Origin: Chondrus crispus
Lineage: Eukaryota > Rhodophyta > Florideophyceae > Gigartinales > Gigartinaceae
DNA: 64,000 nt
NCBI RefSeq assembly: GCF_000350225.1
Contig: NW_005179155.1
Coordinates: forward strand, 1 to 64,000
Direction: 5' to 3'
The notes under the pieces were generated by a model. It did no database searches. It saw nothing but the letters and a program-made list of their open reading frames with translations, and had not been told where the DNA came from. The translations under genes were made by a program, and so were the position numbers. Numbering within the stretch: position 1 is the stretch's first letter; each line of letters starts with the position of its first letter. Below, piece by piece: positions 39,213 through 49,217 of this stretch.

Positions 39213-39899
39213 CTAGGCCATTGAGTCTTGGTCCTCCGGCTCGTCACTACCGTGACTCCTGCTCCGTCGTCGCAGATTCTTCTTCAAAGTCTTCGACTTG
39301 GAACTCCGCTGTACCGCGGCCTTCTCCTTCTTCGATCGACGGTCGCCTTCTCGACCCGTTGGGAGCGGCTCTTGCCCGGTGACCTGTTCAAGGTCCTTGA
39401 GACGATGAGCGGCGCGGTCAAACTTGTCGTCGATACTGCTTCTAAATTTACCTAAGGACTCCAAAGCTTGATTCACGTCGCGCCTTGCGTCCTTGACTGA
39501 AATTTTCAACGAAGCTTGGACCTCCGGCTCCAGACCGTCGGTCGCCTCACCTCGCTCCTTCTCGACGAGATCCACTCGAGCCGACAGCCCTCCTAAAACG
39601 GTGTGGAACTCGGATGCTTGCAACTCCAGTTGCTTCCGGACGACGGCTAATTCAGCCTCGAGATTTTTCGTCATCTCTTGGCGAATTTCCTTGCCCGTCT
39701 TCTCGAACCTGTAGGATAGGTTATCCTTGTCGGCTTCAATCCCCGTCGGGATTTCTTGACCTTCGGGATCAGTGGCCGCATTGGCCTGGCATCGGGTGCG
39801 AGGACCTCGTGGGATCCTCGACGCCCTTGCCGATCCGCTCCTACTCGCCCCGGGACCGGCGTCCCCGGGGGTGCTTGTCCACATCGCTCGTTCGAGCAA
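39213..39899 (-). CDS. Element C gag N-terminal coiled-coil part
   Basis: A 228-codon frame begins close to the primer site. Residues about 60-175 are strongly coiled-coil in character (EIRQEMTKNLEAELAVVRKQ), and the C-terminus is Lys/Arg/Ser-rich. Element A's gag also begins with a coiled coil, so this is probably the matrix-like start of gag. Confidence 0.65.
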   Translation of the reverse strand: MLERAMWTSTPGDAGPGASRSGSARASRIPRGPRTRCQANAATDPEGQEIPTGIEADKDNLSYRFEKTGKEIRQEMTKNLEAELAVVRKQLELQASEFHTVLGGLSARVDLVEKERGEATDGLEPEVQASLKISVKDARRDVNQALESLGKFRSSIDDKFDRAAHRLKDLEQVTGQEPLPTGREGDRRSKKEKAAVQRSSKSKTLKKNLRRRSRSHGSDEPEDQDSMA

Positions 39900-40026
39900 A
39901 CCTACACAAAAAAAGTTACAAACAAAAAATATAAAGAGACTCTGTTACCCAGACCACTTTCGTAGTACAACTCCAGATCAAACCTGTCGTCGACACAATT
40001 CTAGGTCGGGTTTGCTGCAGATAATT

Positions 40027-40042
40027 CTAGGTCGGGAGACCA
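40027..40042 (-). promoter_or_regulatory. Primer-binding site of element C
   Basis: On the minus strand this reads TGGTCTCCCGACCTAG, four bases after the 5' LTR. It is identical to the site of element A. A partial second copy of its CTAGGTCGGG part lies about 30 bp further in, at 40001-40010. Confidence 0.75.
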
Positions 40043-40046
40043 ATTT

Positions 40047-41088
40047 TGTAGTGCAATGTGCCTGGCAGGCCGCGAACACAGTCCGACGGTCAAACAAAAA
40101 GAAGAAGAAAAACAACAGAAACAACCACTGCCGATGGCACGCGCTACGGAGCGTTCGAGACTCCCTTTCCCCTTGTGTGGGCTTGCGGCCCACGGTAGCT
40201 CAACTCCGACGGGGGGTTCAGGAAAGATGCCCGGCCCGGGAGGAAAATGGTGGTAGAGACTTGTGAAGACCTGAGCGCTCGACGAGTGCGGGTTGGGCTT
40301 GTCTACGAGGATGTAACCGCGGTTCGCTGGGTTGTAAGGCCAATGCTCGACGAGCGTCTTCAGCACCTTGGGTATAATTCAAGGTCTTCGACTGGGGCTT
40401 GTTCAGCACTACCCGACGAGGTCGTAACCGTGTAGCAACGCTACTACCGACGTGTTGCCCGATGCCTAAAAACACCCTCACCAGCGCGATCGCAATCGCG
40501 GTAGGTGGTACCAACTCTGTCTTATACAGTAAGGCCTTCCACGGAGGCGTCGTTGCAACAGCCTTCCGACGGAACTTGGAACAGTAGCAGCGCTACACAA
40601 CGTGTTGCCCGATGGCTAAAACACCTACACCGGATCGGTCGCAACCAACTCCAGTGGAACCAACACAATTAAGGGAAATATAGAGATAGAGGTATAAAAG
40701 GATAGGGAAATATAGGAAAAATAAAAGGGAACCCCCGAGCGCAAAGGATAACGTAATCTGTGGTAAAAGGGAGAGTCTTGGGAAAGACGGACTTCGACCA
40801 AGGCGATATTCAACTCTGGCAACTCGGGTTACCTTTACTGACTTGGTGGTTGGAGGGTTAAGGTATATATCGCCCGCCAGAGTCACTACAGTAGCTCGCG
40901 GCGCTAGATTCTAGATCTAATCTAGTGTCAACAAAATTAATGCCAACTAAATAACTAAATAAAATAAAATAATTAAAAATTAAAACTGTGCAATTATTCA
41001 CACGTGTGTCCCCCCACCCGGACTACTTTTCATACCCAAATATTTTCCTTTCTTTTCACCCCCCTTTTCACGTGCGTATTGCACTACA
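40047..41088 (-). repeat. Element C 5' LTR
   Basis: A 1,042-bp LTR starts TGTAGTGCAATG and ends GTATTGCACTACA in plus-strand reading. It matches the split copy at 7915-8296 plus 21857-22512 with roughly two dozen differences by eye. The promoter core for C transcription (minus strand) is the TATATA at 40863-40871 beside a GGCGGGCG block. CACAT follows at 41089-41093. Confidence 0.9.
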
Positions 41089-41093
41089 CACAT

Positions 41094-41292
41094 AGATCCC
41101 GGGCCGGGCTGTTCTCTGTGCCCCCCTATCAGGAATCTGAGCTACTACGAGTCGCAAGCTCGTTTAAACGGAGAAGGGAGAGTCGGACCCTCCGTAGCCC
41201 TGTGCGGTCGGCAGTTCTTCTTTTTGTTGCTGTTGTTGTTTTTGCTGGACCATCGGACCGCGGTCTCTGCCTGACAGGCGCATTGCACTACA
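41094..41292 (+). mobile_element. LTR-D, right part
   Basis: This completes the LTR split by element C. Read against the reverse complement of C's LTR it matches ATCCCGGGCCGGGC, CTCCGTAGCC-TG and GCGCATTGCACTACA, and it ends with the same TTGCACTACA terminus at 41292. It abuts the 3' end of element E, so LTR-D itself lay inside E-type sequence. Only LTR sequence is seen, so it may be a solo LTR. Confidence 0.75.
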
Positions 41293-41316
41293 GCCTGTGA
41301 TATCTACAAGCTCAGA

Positions 41317-41319
41317 CAT
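41317..41319 (-). other. Remnant start of an antisense ORF in element E
   Basis: An antisense ATG 50 bp inside the LTR begins Met-Ser-Glu-Leu-Val-Asp-Ile-Thr. Element A has Met-Ser-Gly-His at 60 bp and element C has Met-Ser-Lys-Asp at about 107 bp. The frame is cut off by LTR-D after a few codons. Confidence 0.45.
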
Positions 41320-41816
41320 TCCGCTCCCCTCAAGCACATGTGGACGTGGACGTCCACGCTTGAGGGGGGATGTAGTGTAACTACAAAAAAATTAGATTAG
41401 GAATTGGATCTGGCTTTGTAAGGCACGATACTTACAGACAGCCTGTACCACACGTGTGAGGGGGCTCGTGACCCTACGCGTACCATACGTGTACGACACA
41501 TATACAGTCAGCTCCGTCGGCTGACAATACCGACTACAGTAGTACCGCATAGTACAGTACGTACTGTATTGAGTTACGATAGACTATTGGTACATTAAAT
41601 ACGCAGTCGGACCGGCGGCGGCGAAGGGAGACAAAAACGGATTTGTACACGACCTTCCGCCAAGGTCCGTCGGCCAGCTTATTCTGAGGCAACTTTCGTT
41701 AGTTACCTTAGCGAGAGACCGAGCACGGGTAGAGGACGTTCGAGCACACGAGCGAGCCATGATCCGCCTCCGCCCGTCAGCGTTGGTACGTCACCCAGCG
41801 CTGCTCCGGGGCGTCG

Positions 41817-42487
41817 TGTCGGGCACTGAGGGGGTAGAGGATGGATCTTCCCCTCAAGCAGAGCGCGCGTGTTCGGGGGGCGCGTGTAGGGGGTTCGAGA
41901 GACCACCCGTAAAGGAACCGGTACGGGGCCGGGCGCGAAGCGCAGAACGGAATTAAAGGGGTAGAAGGAAATGGAGGACACGCCCAGGAGGGGCGGAGCG
42001 GTAGGGACAGGCTGGTGCCCACGCTACAATATGGAAGCAGTGGGCGCGCGCGGTAGAGGTAGGTGGGAATCGGGGACGCAGATAGCTCGCGTGGTACCGT
42101 TGTGTGACGGGGACGGGCGCGACTCGCGCCGGTCCCCAACGGGATTTGTAGCCTCGGAGGCTACGAATCCCGTTCCAAAAGCTAAGGTTGTCGACCCAAG
42201 GCTTCGTGGTCTTTTACTTAGGGTCGGACGTCGGCTATGTACTAGCCGCCGTCGGAGCTATAATTATTTAAACTAAAAATACCAAATTAAACGGCGGCGG
42301 TGACCAGAGAAAACCCTCCTGGTTAGGAGGTATGACACCTATTACACATGTGGTATTGACACTTGTACGCGGGGGCCCTGATACCCGGTTACATGTGGCG
42401 ACTGTTACACGTGGGCACCGGAGAAGGAGTCGCGCTGGCCGGGGACAGGTGTCCAGAGCAAAGGATGAGGTGTGTCAGTGCACTACA
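41817..42487. mobile_element. Solo LTR (family F, copy F2) with CGTCG target duplication
   Basis: A 671-bp segment starts TGTCGGGCACTGA and ends TCAGTGCACTACA, so the ends are inverted copies of each other. CGTCG flanks it at 41812-41816 and 42488-42492. The host sequence on either side is continuous with LTR-A, which fixes the insertion inside LTR-E. It is related to the copy at 4457-5074. Confidence 0.88.
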
Positions 42488-42666
42488 CGTCGAGGCGTAG
42501 ATTGGACCGTGCGTGCGCCCGTCCTCCGCCCTTCTCGCTCTACCGCGGTACCCGGGCCCGCGTTCCGGTTTCGTTAGCTGGTTGCGGTTTCCCCCGTCTT
42601 CTCGTACGTTCGGGTCTTCCAGGACTGTGCATGCACCCCTATCTGTTTAGGGGTGTTTATGCTACA

Positions 42667-43271
42667 GAGGCCGCAGATCCGCCTCAATCAGACTTGGGGC
42701 CGCTCCCGCGAGGGGCAGCGGCGGGGACAGTGTTCCTTGCATACCAGACGGTGTCGGTCCGACCGGGACGGACCGATTGATTGGCCCGTGCGCGGGCCCT
42801 GCCACCTCAGTGGCCAGGTGCAGCTCGCAGTTGGAAGGCAGGACCCACTGGCGTCGCGTAACCCGCTGGCGTTGCCGCCGGAGCTCGATCGGTGCTCAAC
42901 GGCTGGCCGTACGGGCGGCCGGCGCGAATGTCGCCATGACCGTCCATTGAGGGTTGCACGAAGAGTTGTTGAAGAGGGATGTAGTCGGTATCGTCGAAGG
43001 AGGATTTGGAATTCGCAGAAAAACGTTGGGGGAGAGTTGGGGGTTCACTTTGGTTCTTGAGGGCGGGGAATCGGAGGACTTGCTTTCCGAATCGGACGAG
43101 ACAGCAGCGTTATATACCGTCAGGTCGCCGACCAGCCGGGGGGCGGGGTCGTCCGCGCACAGGGATTTCTGTGCCCGCATCGTTCGTAACTGAGTAGAAC
43201 GTCTGGTATGGAACCGCGTGGTCGAGAGAAAGTTCGCTACGGGGACGTAGCGAAAGCTAAGGAAGGGGGTC
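42667..43271. other. Unassigned, possible internal end of an H-type element
   Basis: The sequence ends in AAGGAAGGGGGTC directly before the TGTAGTACAACG start of LTR-H1, which looks like a polypurine tract. A minus-strand frame at 42896-43180 (starting MRAQKSLCADDPAPRL) has no recognised domain. If LTR-H1 is a 3' LTR on the plus strand, this stretch would be the eroded end of its internal region. Confidence 0.35.
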
Positions 43272-43825
43272 TGTAGTACAACGACCGACCCCAGCGGAGG
43301 TTATGAATCTGGCGGCCGGCACGGTGAACGCGTGGGTGGGTGTGCCAACCTGTAGGAAGCACGGGTGTGTAGCGATCGATGGTGGCGTCGCGTACGTGTA
43401 CAGTAGCACACATGTCGTTTGTGCGGCAATTAGTAGCAATTACGCGTTTACAGTAGCGCACACGTGTAGTGGCAGCATCCGCGCGGTAGCTAGTAATTCT
43501 GGCGCTAGTATTTCAATTTTGTACAGTACTCGGCACGCACTAGGCGTCAGGTACTGTACTGGGACACGTTTCCGAGGCGTACCTCTGAGCGGTTAAGACC
43601 TGACACCCGTCCTGAACAGTAAACTGGGGCAAGCTCGCCCCTTACCTTTCGCGCCTATATGCAACCGTTCGGTAAGTTTATTCGCGCTGGCTTCTAACTT
43701 GTTACCGGTCGCCTCCGCACACGCCCCACGGAGCGACTGCGCGTAACTGGCCAGTGAGCAACTCCCATTTCGCGACTTTGTCCGTATCAGTTTAATTCGC
43801 ACGCCGCACGTCCGCGACGCGTGCT
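43272..43825 (+). mobile_element. LTR-H1, partial
   Basis: It starts TGTAGTACAACG like the solo LTR at 56473-57052 and shares GTTAAGACC-CACC-CC and CAGTAAAC-GGG-AA-CTCGCC blocks with it near 43592-43650. Its right end cannot be fixed and seems to be cut by the LTR of element G at about 43826. Confidence 0.65.
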
Positions 43826-44504
43826 TGTAGTGTAATCGCGAGTGCGATTATTTAATTGCGGGGATGTACTCCCCCAACTGGCCCTACAGCGTGCACGCGC
43901 GCGCGTGTAAGTATGCGCTCATGGCCAGCTGTGCACGTGTTCAGCGGAGCAGTGTGGAGGGGTGTGCGCGAGCCTACAATGTAAGCCATAAGGACACTGT
44001 AATATAGAATGATAGACTAGTAGTTGTGCAGTACATAAAACCACAAGGAGCCGACTGCGGCGGGGAAGGACAAGCACGGGCTTGGCCAGAACCTCACCGC
44101 CTGCTACCCGACGCCTATTCTTCACGCTACCTTTTCACTCGAGCGCGTCTAAAGTAGACACTACGCGGGAAGCGGCCGCGAACGTACGCGGGCGGGCTGG
44201 ATCCGTCTCCGCCCGTCGGTGCCAGAGCGCCCACTAGCACCGCCCCGGGGCGTCGCGCGCGTCGATACGCTCTAACGCGTACAGTGATTGTGACCGCTCC
44301 CCCAGCTCTACCACGCCACCACTTACCCGCGTTAGTTTCCTTTCTTGTGTTTTTGTGCCTTTTTCTCGCATACAAAGGCCTACGAGAACTAAAGCTAAAC
44401 CCTCAACGCGATCAGGGATTTATGCTAAATTGGTCTCCCGACTTAAAAGGCCATGCGATTATCGCGAGAAAATTTTCCTTCGACTCACGGATCCGCACGC
44501 GTCG

Positions 44505-44820
44505 AGATGGAAGAAGGATACGAATCTCGATACAGTCCGCGCCAGAAAATATGCGGCCGACCCCGTACCACGTTCCAGCCTGCGACGGCGCCACAAGTCA
44601 TCGTCACCTCGAATCGTCGCCTGTCTTCTTACTGAAGCGCACCCGTGCAATGTGCGAACGAAACGCGGAATACATCGAGGATGTACGTACATATCTTCGA
44701 ATCGATGTATCGGGCACAGTGTACGGTCGCGGTATGGAAGAACTCGGCTTCGTTCGCGAATGGAGGTTTGATGGCGTCACCCAGTCTCTGGGGAACAGTT
44801 CGCCGTTTCAGTCCTTCTAG
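44505..44820 (+). pseudogene. Element G gag fragment
   Basis: The stretch encodes ERNAEYIEDVRTYLRIDVS and GVTQSLGN, which match the coiled-coil start of element A gag (ERIAEYIEEVRTSLRIDVS). Only this N-terminal part remains. Confidence 0.7.
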
Positions 44821-44839
44821 GAACTGCGTTCATCCATTC

Positions 44840-45320
44840 GCATGTGATTAGTATCGATATCACTCGGCAGAAGTTCAAGCTTTGTCAAGGAGGCTCCGTA
44901 GCTCTCGCCGATGGAAAATGTGTGCTGCCCCACAACCAGACTTCACAGACGCCAAACAAGGCGCGGAGAAGTATGCCAAGAAACCCAGAATCCGACCCAT
45001 ATCACCCGCTGGGTGATGACGCCCGCGATATCGAAACCTCGCGTACGACTAACGACCCTGGGGACGGGCCTTGTCTCCTTGGAACCCAAGACGTCGCTTC
45101 AGCACGACCACGGAGTGAGGTTGGCCAGCGGCGTCGCAGAATTCTTGACGAACAAAGCCTTACAGATCATTGTCGTAAACGTTTCTCGTCGCACGAGACG
45201 GATGCTGAACCATACCGTCGCTGGATACGCGAAACGGAACCCCTCGCCATCCTGACGCCCGAGCGTCGCGTGATAGAGGAGATCGCCAACGAGATGCATC
45301 CCACCGACTTGAGAGACTAA
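44840..45320 (+). pseudogene. Element G protease-to-RT linker fragment
   Basis: One frame reads FKLCQGGSVALADGK, matching MELRQGGSVAIVDGKG at the end of element A's protease. Another reads VRLTTLGTGLVSLEPKTSLQ, matching the linker of A near 12600-12660. The region is badly eroded. Confidence 0.6.
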
Positions 45321-45469
45321 GGGGAGGAGGCAGGAGCTGGCCGACCTAGCTCCGTCGAGATGAAGAACGAAAGCGCAGGCAACCAGCCCGCGCAGTGTCC
45401 GCCGACGGAGGAAGGCACTGTACGAGTACAGAAAATGACTCCCAAATTAGACGCCGAAGATTAGGAAAA

Positions 45470-46200
45470 GAAATATATTTGTCCCACGTCAAGCATGAAA
45501 ATCTCCGCGCGCTAGTCCTGGAGATTCTACTCAAGAACTCATGCTTGTGGAACGGGAAGCTCGGAACTATTCGAGCGACCGAACACTGAATTCCGCTCAA
45601 GGAGGGAACGAAACCGATTCGTTCCATCCCCTACCGAAATGGGCCAGCAATGCGTTAAATAGTCGCGAAGTAGTTCAAGAAGATGATTAACGCCTTGGTT
45701 ATCGAACCCGCGAGCACCGAATGGATCCCCGGTCTTTTTTGTCTCGAAGACGGACAGTAGTCTTCGGTTGCGTGTTGACTACCTCGCCTCAACGCGAAGG
45801 CGCTAGAGGATTTGTATCCGCTTCCGCGTGGGGAATACTGCATCGATTCGCTGGGAGACGCGGCCGTGTTTACCACGCGGGACTGTAACTCAGGTTACTG
45901 GCAAATCGCTGTCGCCCGGGAGGACGGCGACAAAACTATCTTCACGACGCATGCCGGGACGTTCCGCCATTTATGGATGTCATTCGGGCTGAGGGCGGCA
46001 CCGGACACCTTTCAGCGGGCACTCGATATCATCATCACTCGCGTCAAATGGCAGATTTGCCTGGTATCCCTCGATGACGTCATCGTTTTTCCCGTACGAA
46101 CGCGGAACACGCGAAGCATATAGACACAGTCTTTCGCTTTTTAAGAAGTTCTGGAATCTCCCTCAACCTCAATAAGTGCAGCTTCTATTGAAAATGTGCA
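45470..46200 (+). pseudogene. Element G reverse transcriptase fragment
   Basis: The stretch encodes TTRDCNSGYWQIAVARED and LRAAPDTFQRALDIIITRV, matching motifs A and B of element A's polymerase, then LVSLDDVIVF at motif C. The fragment ends soon after motif C and is followed within 50 bp by the LTR fragment, so the rest of pol is gone. Confidence 0.75.
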
Positions 46201-46360
46201 ACCACATGCAATTATCTGGAAAGTTCAAAATCGAGTGACGCGTCTGTAGTAAGACCGGGTTACGGATTTAGTACGATCGCAAATTGGAGTAAGGATCAGA
46301 TCAGGCGCCGCAAGGTTCGGACTTTTCAGCGCGCACACCCACACTTGTGCCGCGCGAGTA

Positions 46361-46383
46361 CTGTCAGTCCCGATGACTGACAG
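46361..46383 (+). promoter_or_regulatory. LTR stem-loop, element G copy
   Basis: CTGTCAGTC and GACTGACAG surround the loop CCGAT. Compared with element A, one stem pair has changed on both sides while pairing is kept. Confidence 0.6.
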
Positions 46384-46419
46384 TGACACAGCACGGGACG
46401 ACCGTGGTACGTTTCGTCT

Positions 46420-48255
46420 TTTGTCCTCAGCATGAAGGCATCAGACTTGAAAGTGAAATAGCAAGTGTGCACCTATTCCCAGCCATAATATGAGTAACGG
46501 GACCAGAGATTTCGATGTGAATCAACTCAAAGGGACGTTTAGTGAAGTTTCCATTTGAGCGAATTGGGGCACGACGAGCTTTCCCTTGGAGACAGGGCAC
46601 CCATTAAGGTTCCTCAAGGTGGAACTCGAGAAGAACGGGACCGAAGGAAAAGCACGTCACAGTTCGATATATCGATCGACCCCAAGGTATTCAGTCTTGG
46701 CGTGCCACTCTCTGGCTGGATCCTTTGCCCTGGTGGCATTCGCTCTCGCAGCAGTCAAGGTAGTAGTTGTGATCTTAATGTTGAGACAGTTAAACCCGTT
46801 AACATTCGGTGTCTCCTATAGCATCTCCAAGTTCCCTCTTCCATAAGAAAGCAGGCATTCTACTAACAAATGCCGTCCGTGAATGCAACGATGAAGTCTG
46901 CGCAGAGAATAACAAGTTGAAAGAAGTTAGAAGAGAAGTGTGGAACGTGGTAGGCATCTATATATATGCCACGACCGAAAGGTATGCACACTTGTGCTTT
47001 GCCGACCAACTTGGAGACTCCATAAGCAGACTTGACGTCTTCAATCGTCCTTGAGTAGTTGATGAAGACTTTACGAGAATGGAAGAAGTGATGTGTTTCC
47101 CATGAATCGATCTAGGCAGATGACATCTTCGTACGAGATAACTAGGCCACTTTGCTCCTGAATTCACAATCTTCATCGCGAAGCTGAGCCGTGTATCCAC
47201 GAGCAACGTCAGAAACACTCCTCTGCGCAAAGCGACTGGGCGGGCAAGAGAAACGGAAATGTTGCGATTCTTGTTTGCCATTTCCGGAACCACAGCCGCG
47301 ATTTGGGTGATTGCCGTTGTTGCAAGTCGAACCGCGAGGCGGCGCCTTGTCTCACACTTGGTTTCCTAATATTGGAACCTCGCTCTGGAGGTCCTTGATG
47401 GCGATCCGAAACATGCCTTGAGGTACCTGTTCCATTTTGCTCCCTCTGACGCTTCCAGAAATTGCGGTAAATGTGCCCTTTAGTGTGGCAGCAGTCACAT
47501 GTGCGCTTCTCCATGCGCCCATTAAAGATACCTTGATGTGCCCCATTGCCACCAACTCGACGATTCCTTTCACGACCCCGGCCATTCGCACCACGAGTGA
47601 TGGGCATAATGGGCCTTTGGCTCGGCGACAGGAGAACGGTATAGATGCTGTGAATTATGAGGGTTGGAGCGACGAGCAAGCTCAGCCTGTACAGCATTGA
47701 CCAAAGTTTCAAAGTCAAATTCTTGATGGATAGAAACCATAGAGAGTACGGAGATCGAAGGAGGAATGGATCGGATAAAATTCGACGTCCTCTCAGATCC
47801 GGAGAGCTCGTAATTGTAAGTAGGCGGCTCACCAGCGATTGTGAGGAATGAAGCGACATGAGTGTCAAAGTTTTCATGTTCCTTGAAGATGATAGTTTCT
47901 AGTTCCTGTTCGAGGTTCTACACGACTTGGGTGTAATAAATCGTGAAGATCCTCTCAAGATCCCCCATAAATAACCTGCGGTTCTGGCGTCGTCACGCAC
48001 AAGAAGACGAGTTTAGGATGCAACTGCGTCGCCGAGGCAAAGTATTTGTTGCCTTTAGCACGAGCGATCTCGACAGTACAATCCTCACCAGCAGTTCTTG
48101 GCGAGGATGCCGCCCGTCCAGGGGGGCGGAGTTGAAGAGGAGAGAGTCGTTTTGGTGGAGGTAGGCCTTAAATTTTGACGCCATTGGATGACGTCGGAGG
48201 GTATTTGAGTAGAACTTTGCTCAGGGAGTCACGGTCATCGTCATAGGCCATGACT
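46420..48255 (-). mobile_element. Ty1/copia fragment, deeply eroded
   Basis: The minus strand carries copia-type gag with a zinc-knuckle remnant (CDCCHTKGHIYRN at about 47470), a protease-to-pre-integrase region near 46950-47200 (CHLPRSIHGKHITSSILVKS) and integrase-start words near 46500-46700. Reverse transcriptase is absent. It abuts the LTR fragment of element G on its left. There are many breaks and it is old. Confidence 0.65.
47209..48255 (-). pseudogene. Copia gag remnant
   Basis: A minus-strand start region near 48255 reads MAYDDDRDSLSKVLLKYPP, and later parts recall the copia gag helix that precedes a CCHC finger (THVASFLTIAGEP and FDFETLVNAVQAELAR near 47680-47870). The Arg/Gly-rich piece and finger follow at 47400-47600. 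The reading frame is scattered. Confidence 0.55.
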
Positions 48256-49217
48256 GTTAATCGGTGCCGCTTTCAATCTGAACAAAGCTTCCTTCAGCGT
48301 TGCGGTAGTGTCGTGTATTAGGAAAAGTGCTCAGAACCTACTTGTGACGGAGAAACGTAAGAGGTAGGACCTCACACCCGTGGTGGACAGACCTATCACA
48401 AAAGTGCCTCTCAAGAACGCAGAGGCCGGACCTCAGGCCCGTACCATGCTGACGTACCACGCCGGTACTTAAAGCACTTCGAAGTACAAGGTGTTAGATG
48501 CAATCACTTATAACCACAACAAACTCAAGGAAAACCAAAATAGTTTGTCTTTGGCAACCAAAAAACTGCAAAATGTTCCTTAATACGCTTGAATTCGCAT
48601 GAAAATATCCTGCAAGACCGGGGAGTACCTTGACGCTACACAAAAAGAGACTGAAACCACGAGTTGAGACGTACCGTGGTCTGCCAAAACTTGTATTGTC
48701 TGCCTCCGCAGCTCGTGGTAACGGTGGTGCTGCTCATAAAATGAAAAGATAGCACAGGCGGTTGTGTTAAAGACAGATAGTTGCTCCCGAGCAGTAGTGG
48801 GCGATGCGAATAGAAAGAGAAAGATGATGCGCGCGAAGGATGGTTAAGGAGGCGGGAGGAGACGGTGATCTTACTTGCCATGCTACCATAAAAGGCAAGC
48901 CATGGATATCCGGAATTTCTGCGCATCCCTCTTCGTGATCCGGTCTACAGTGACCCGGTCACCTCATTTTACTGTTTGTAAACCAGAGCAAGATTCTGGT
49001 GTATACCGCTCCGCTGCACCGTCCTCAGTAGAATAGTTATTAATCATTAATTCTCTGAGGGTACGCACCCTAAATTGTCATCAGCCAACTATCGGGCGAT
49101 GAGCCTGTGCTCAACAAGATGCATGTTGCAGGCGACAGGCAGCGGCCGTGTGGCGTAAATTACCGTCATGTATTGGTACAGTAATTTCAAAGTCTATGCG
49201 AAGTTGTTGCATTGCGC
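48256..49217. other. No gene recognised
   Basis: This could contain the leader or LTR of the copia fragment, but no terminal inverted TG/CA pair was found. A 96-codon minus-strand frame at 48636-48926 has no domain. Confidence 0.4.

Larger units (their letters stand above)
7915..41088 (-). mobile_element. Element C: giant Ty3 chromovirus, minus strand, few breaks
   Basis: The element is bounded by LTRs of about 1.04 kb with TGTAGTGCAA/TTGCACTACA ends and a perfect CACAT target duplication. Without the nested element A it is about 19.6 kb, which is very large for a Ty3 element. From right to left on the minus strand it holds a primer site, two gag ORFs, protease, reverse transcriptase, RNase H, integrase with chromodomain, about 9 kb of unusual sequence with host-like gene pieces, a plus-strand (antisense) ORF and a purine tract. 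The two LTRs differ at roughly 2 percent by eye, so it is fairly young. It has a few breaks, about four or five. Confidence 0.88.
41293..42666 (+). mobile_element. Element E: 3' end of an A-like chromovirus
   Basis: The 77 bp at 41293-41369 resemble the last internal bases of element A: an antisense ATG, the GTGGACGTGGACGTCC hairpin, and a GAGGGGGGA purine tract. They are followed by an LTR (41370-42666) that starts TGTAGTGTAAC and ends GTTTATGCTACA. The rest of the element is absent from the window. The LTR is diverged from LTR-A and is itself split by a solo LTR at 41817-42487. This is an old fossil, reduced to its 3' end. Confidence 0.8.
43826..46415 (+). mobile_element. Element G: old A-like chromovirus, deeply eroded
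   Basis: A 5' LTR (43826-44429, start TGTAGTGTAATC) resembles LTR-A in its CGGCGG, CTCCGCCCGTCGGTGCC and GGGGCGTCG blocks. A primer site TGGTCTCCCGAC follows, then gag-like, protease-linker and reverse transcriptase pieces, and a 3' LTR fragment from 46245 (start TGTAGTAAGACC) with the conserved stem-loop. The interior is much shorter than in A, and there are more than ten breaks. It is the oldest A-family copy here. Confidence 0.78.
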
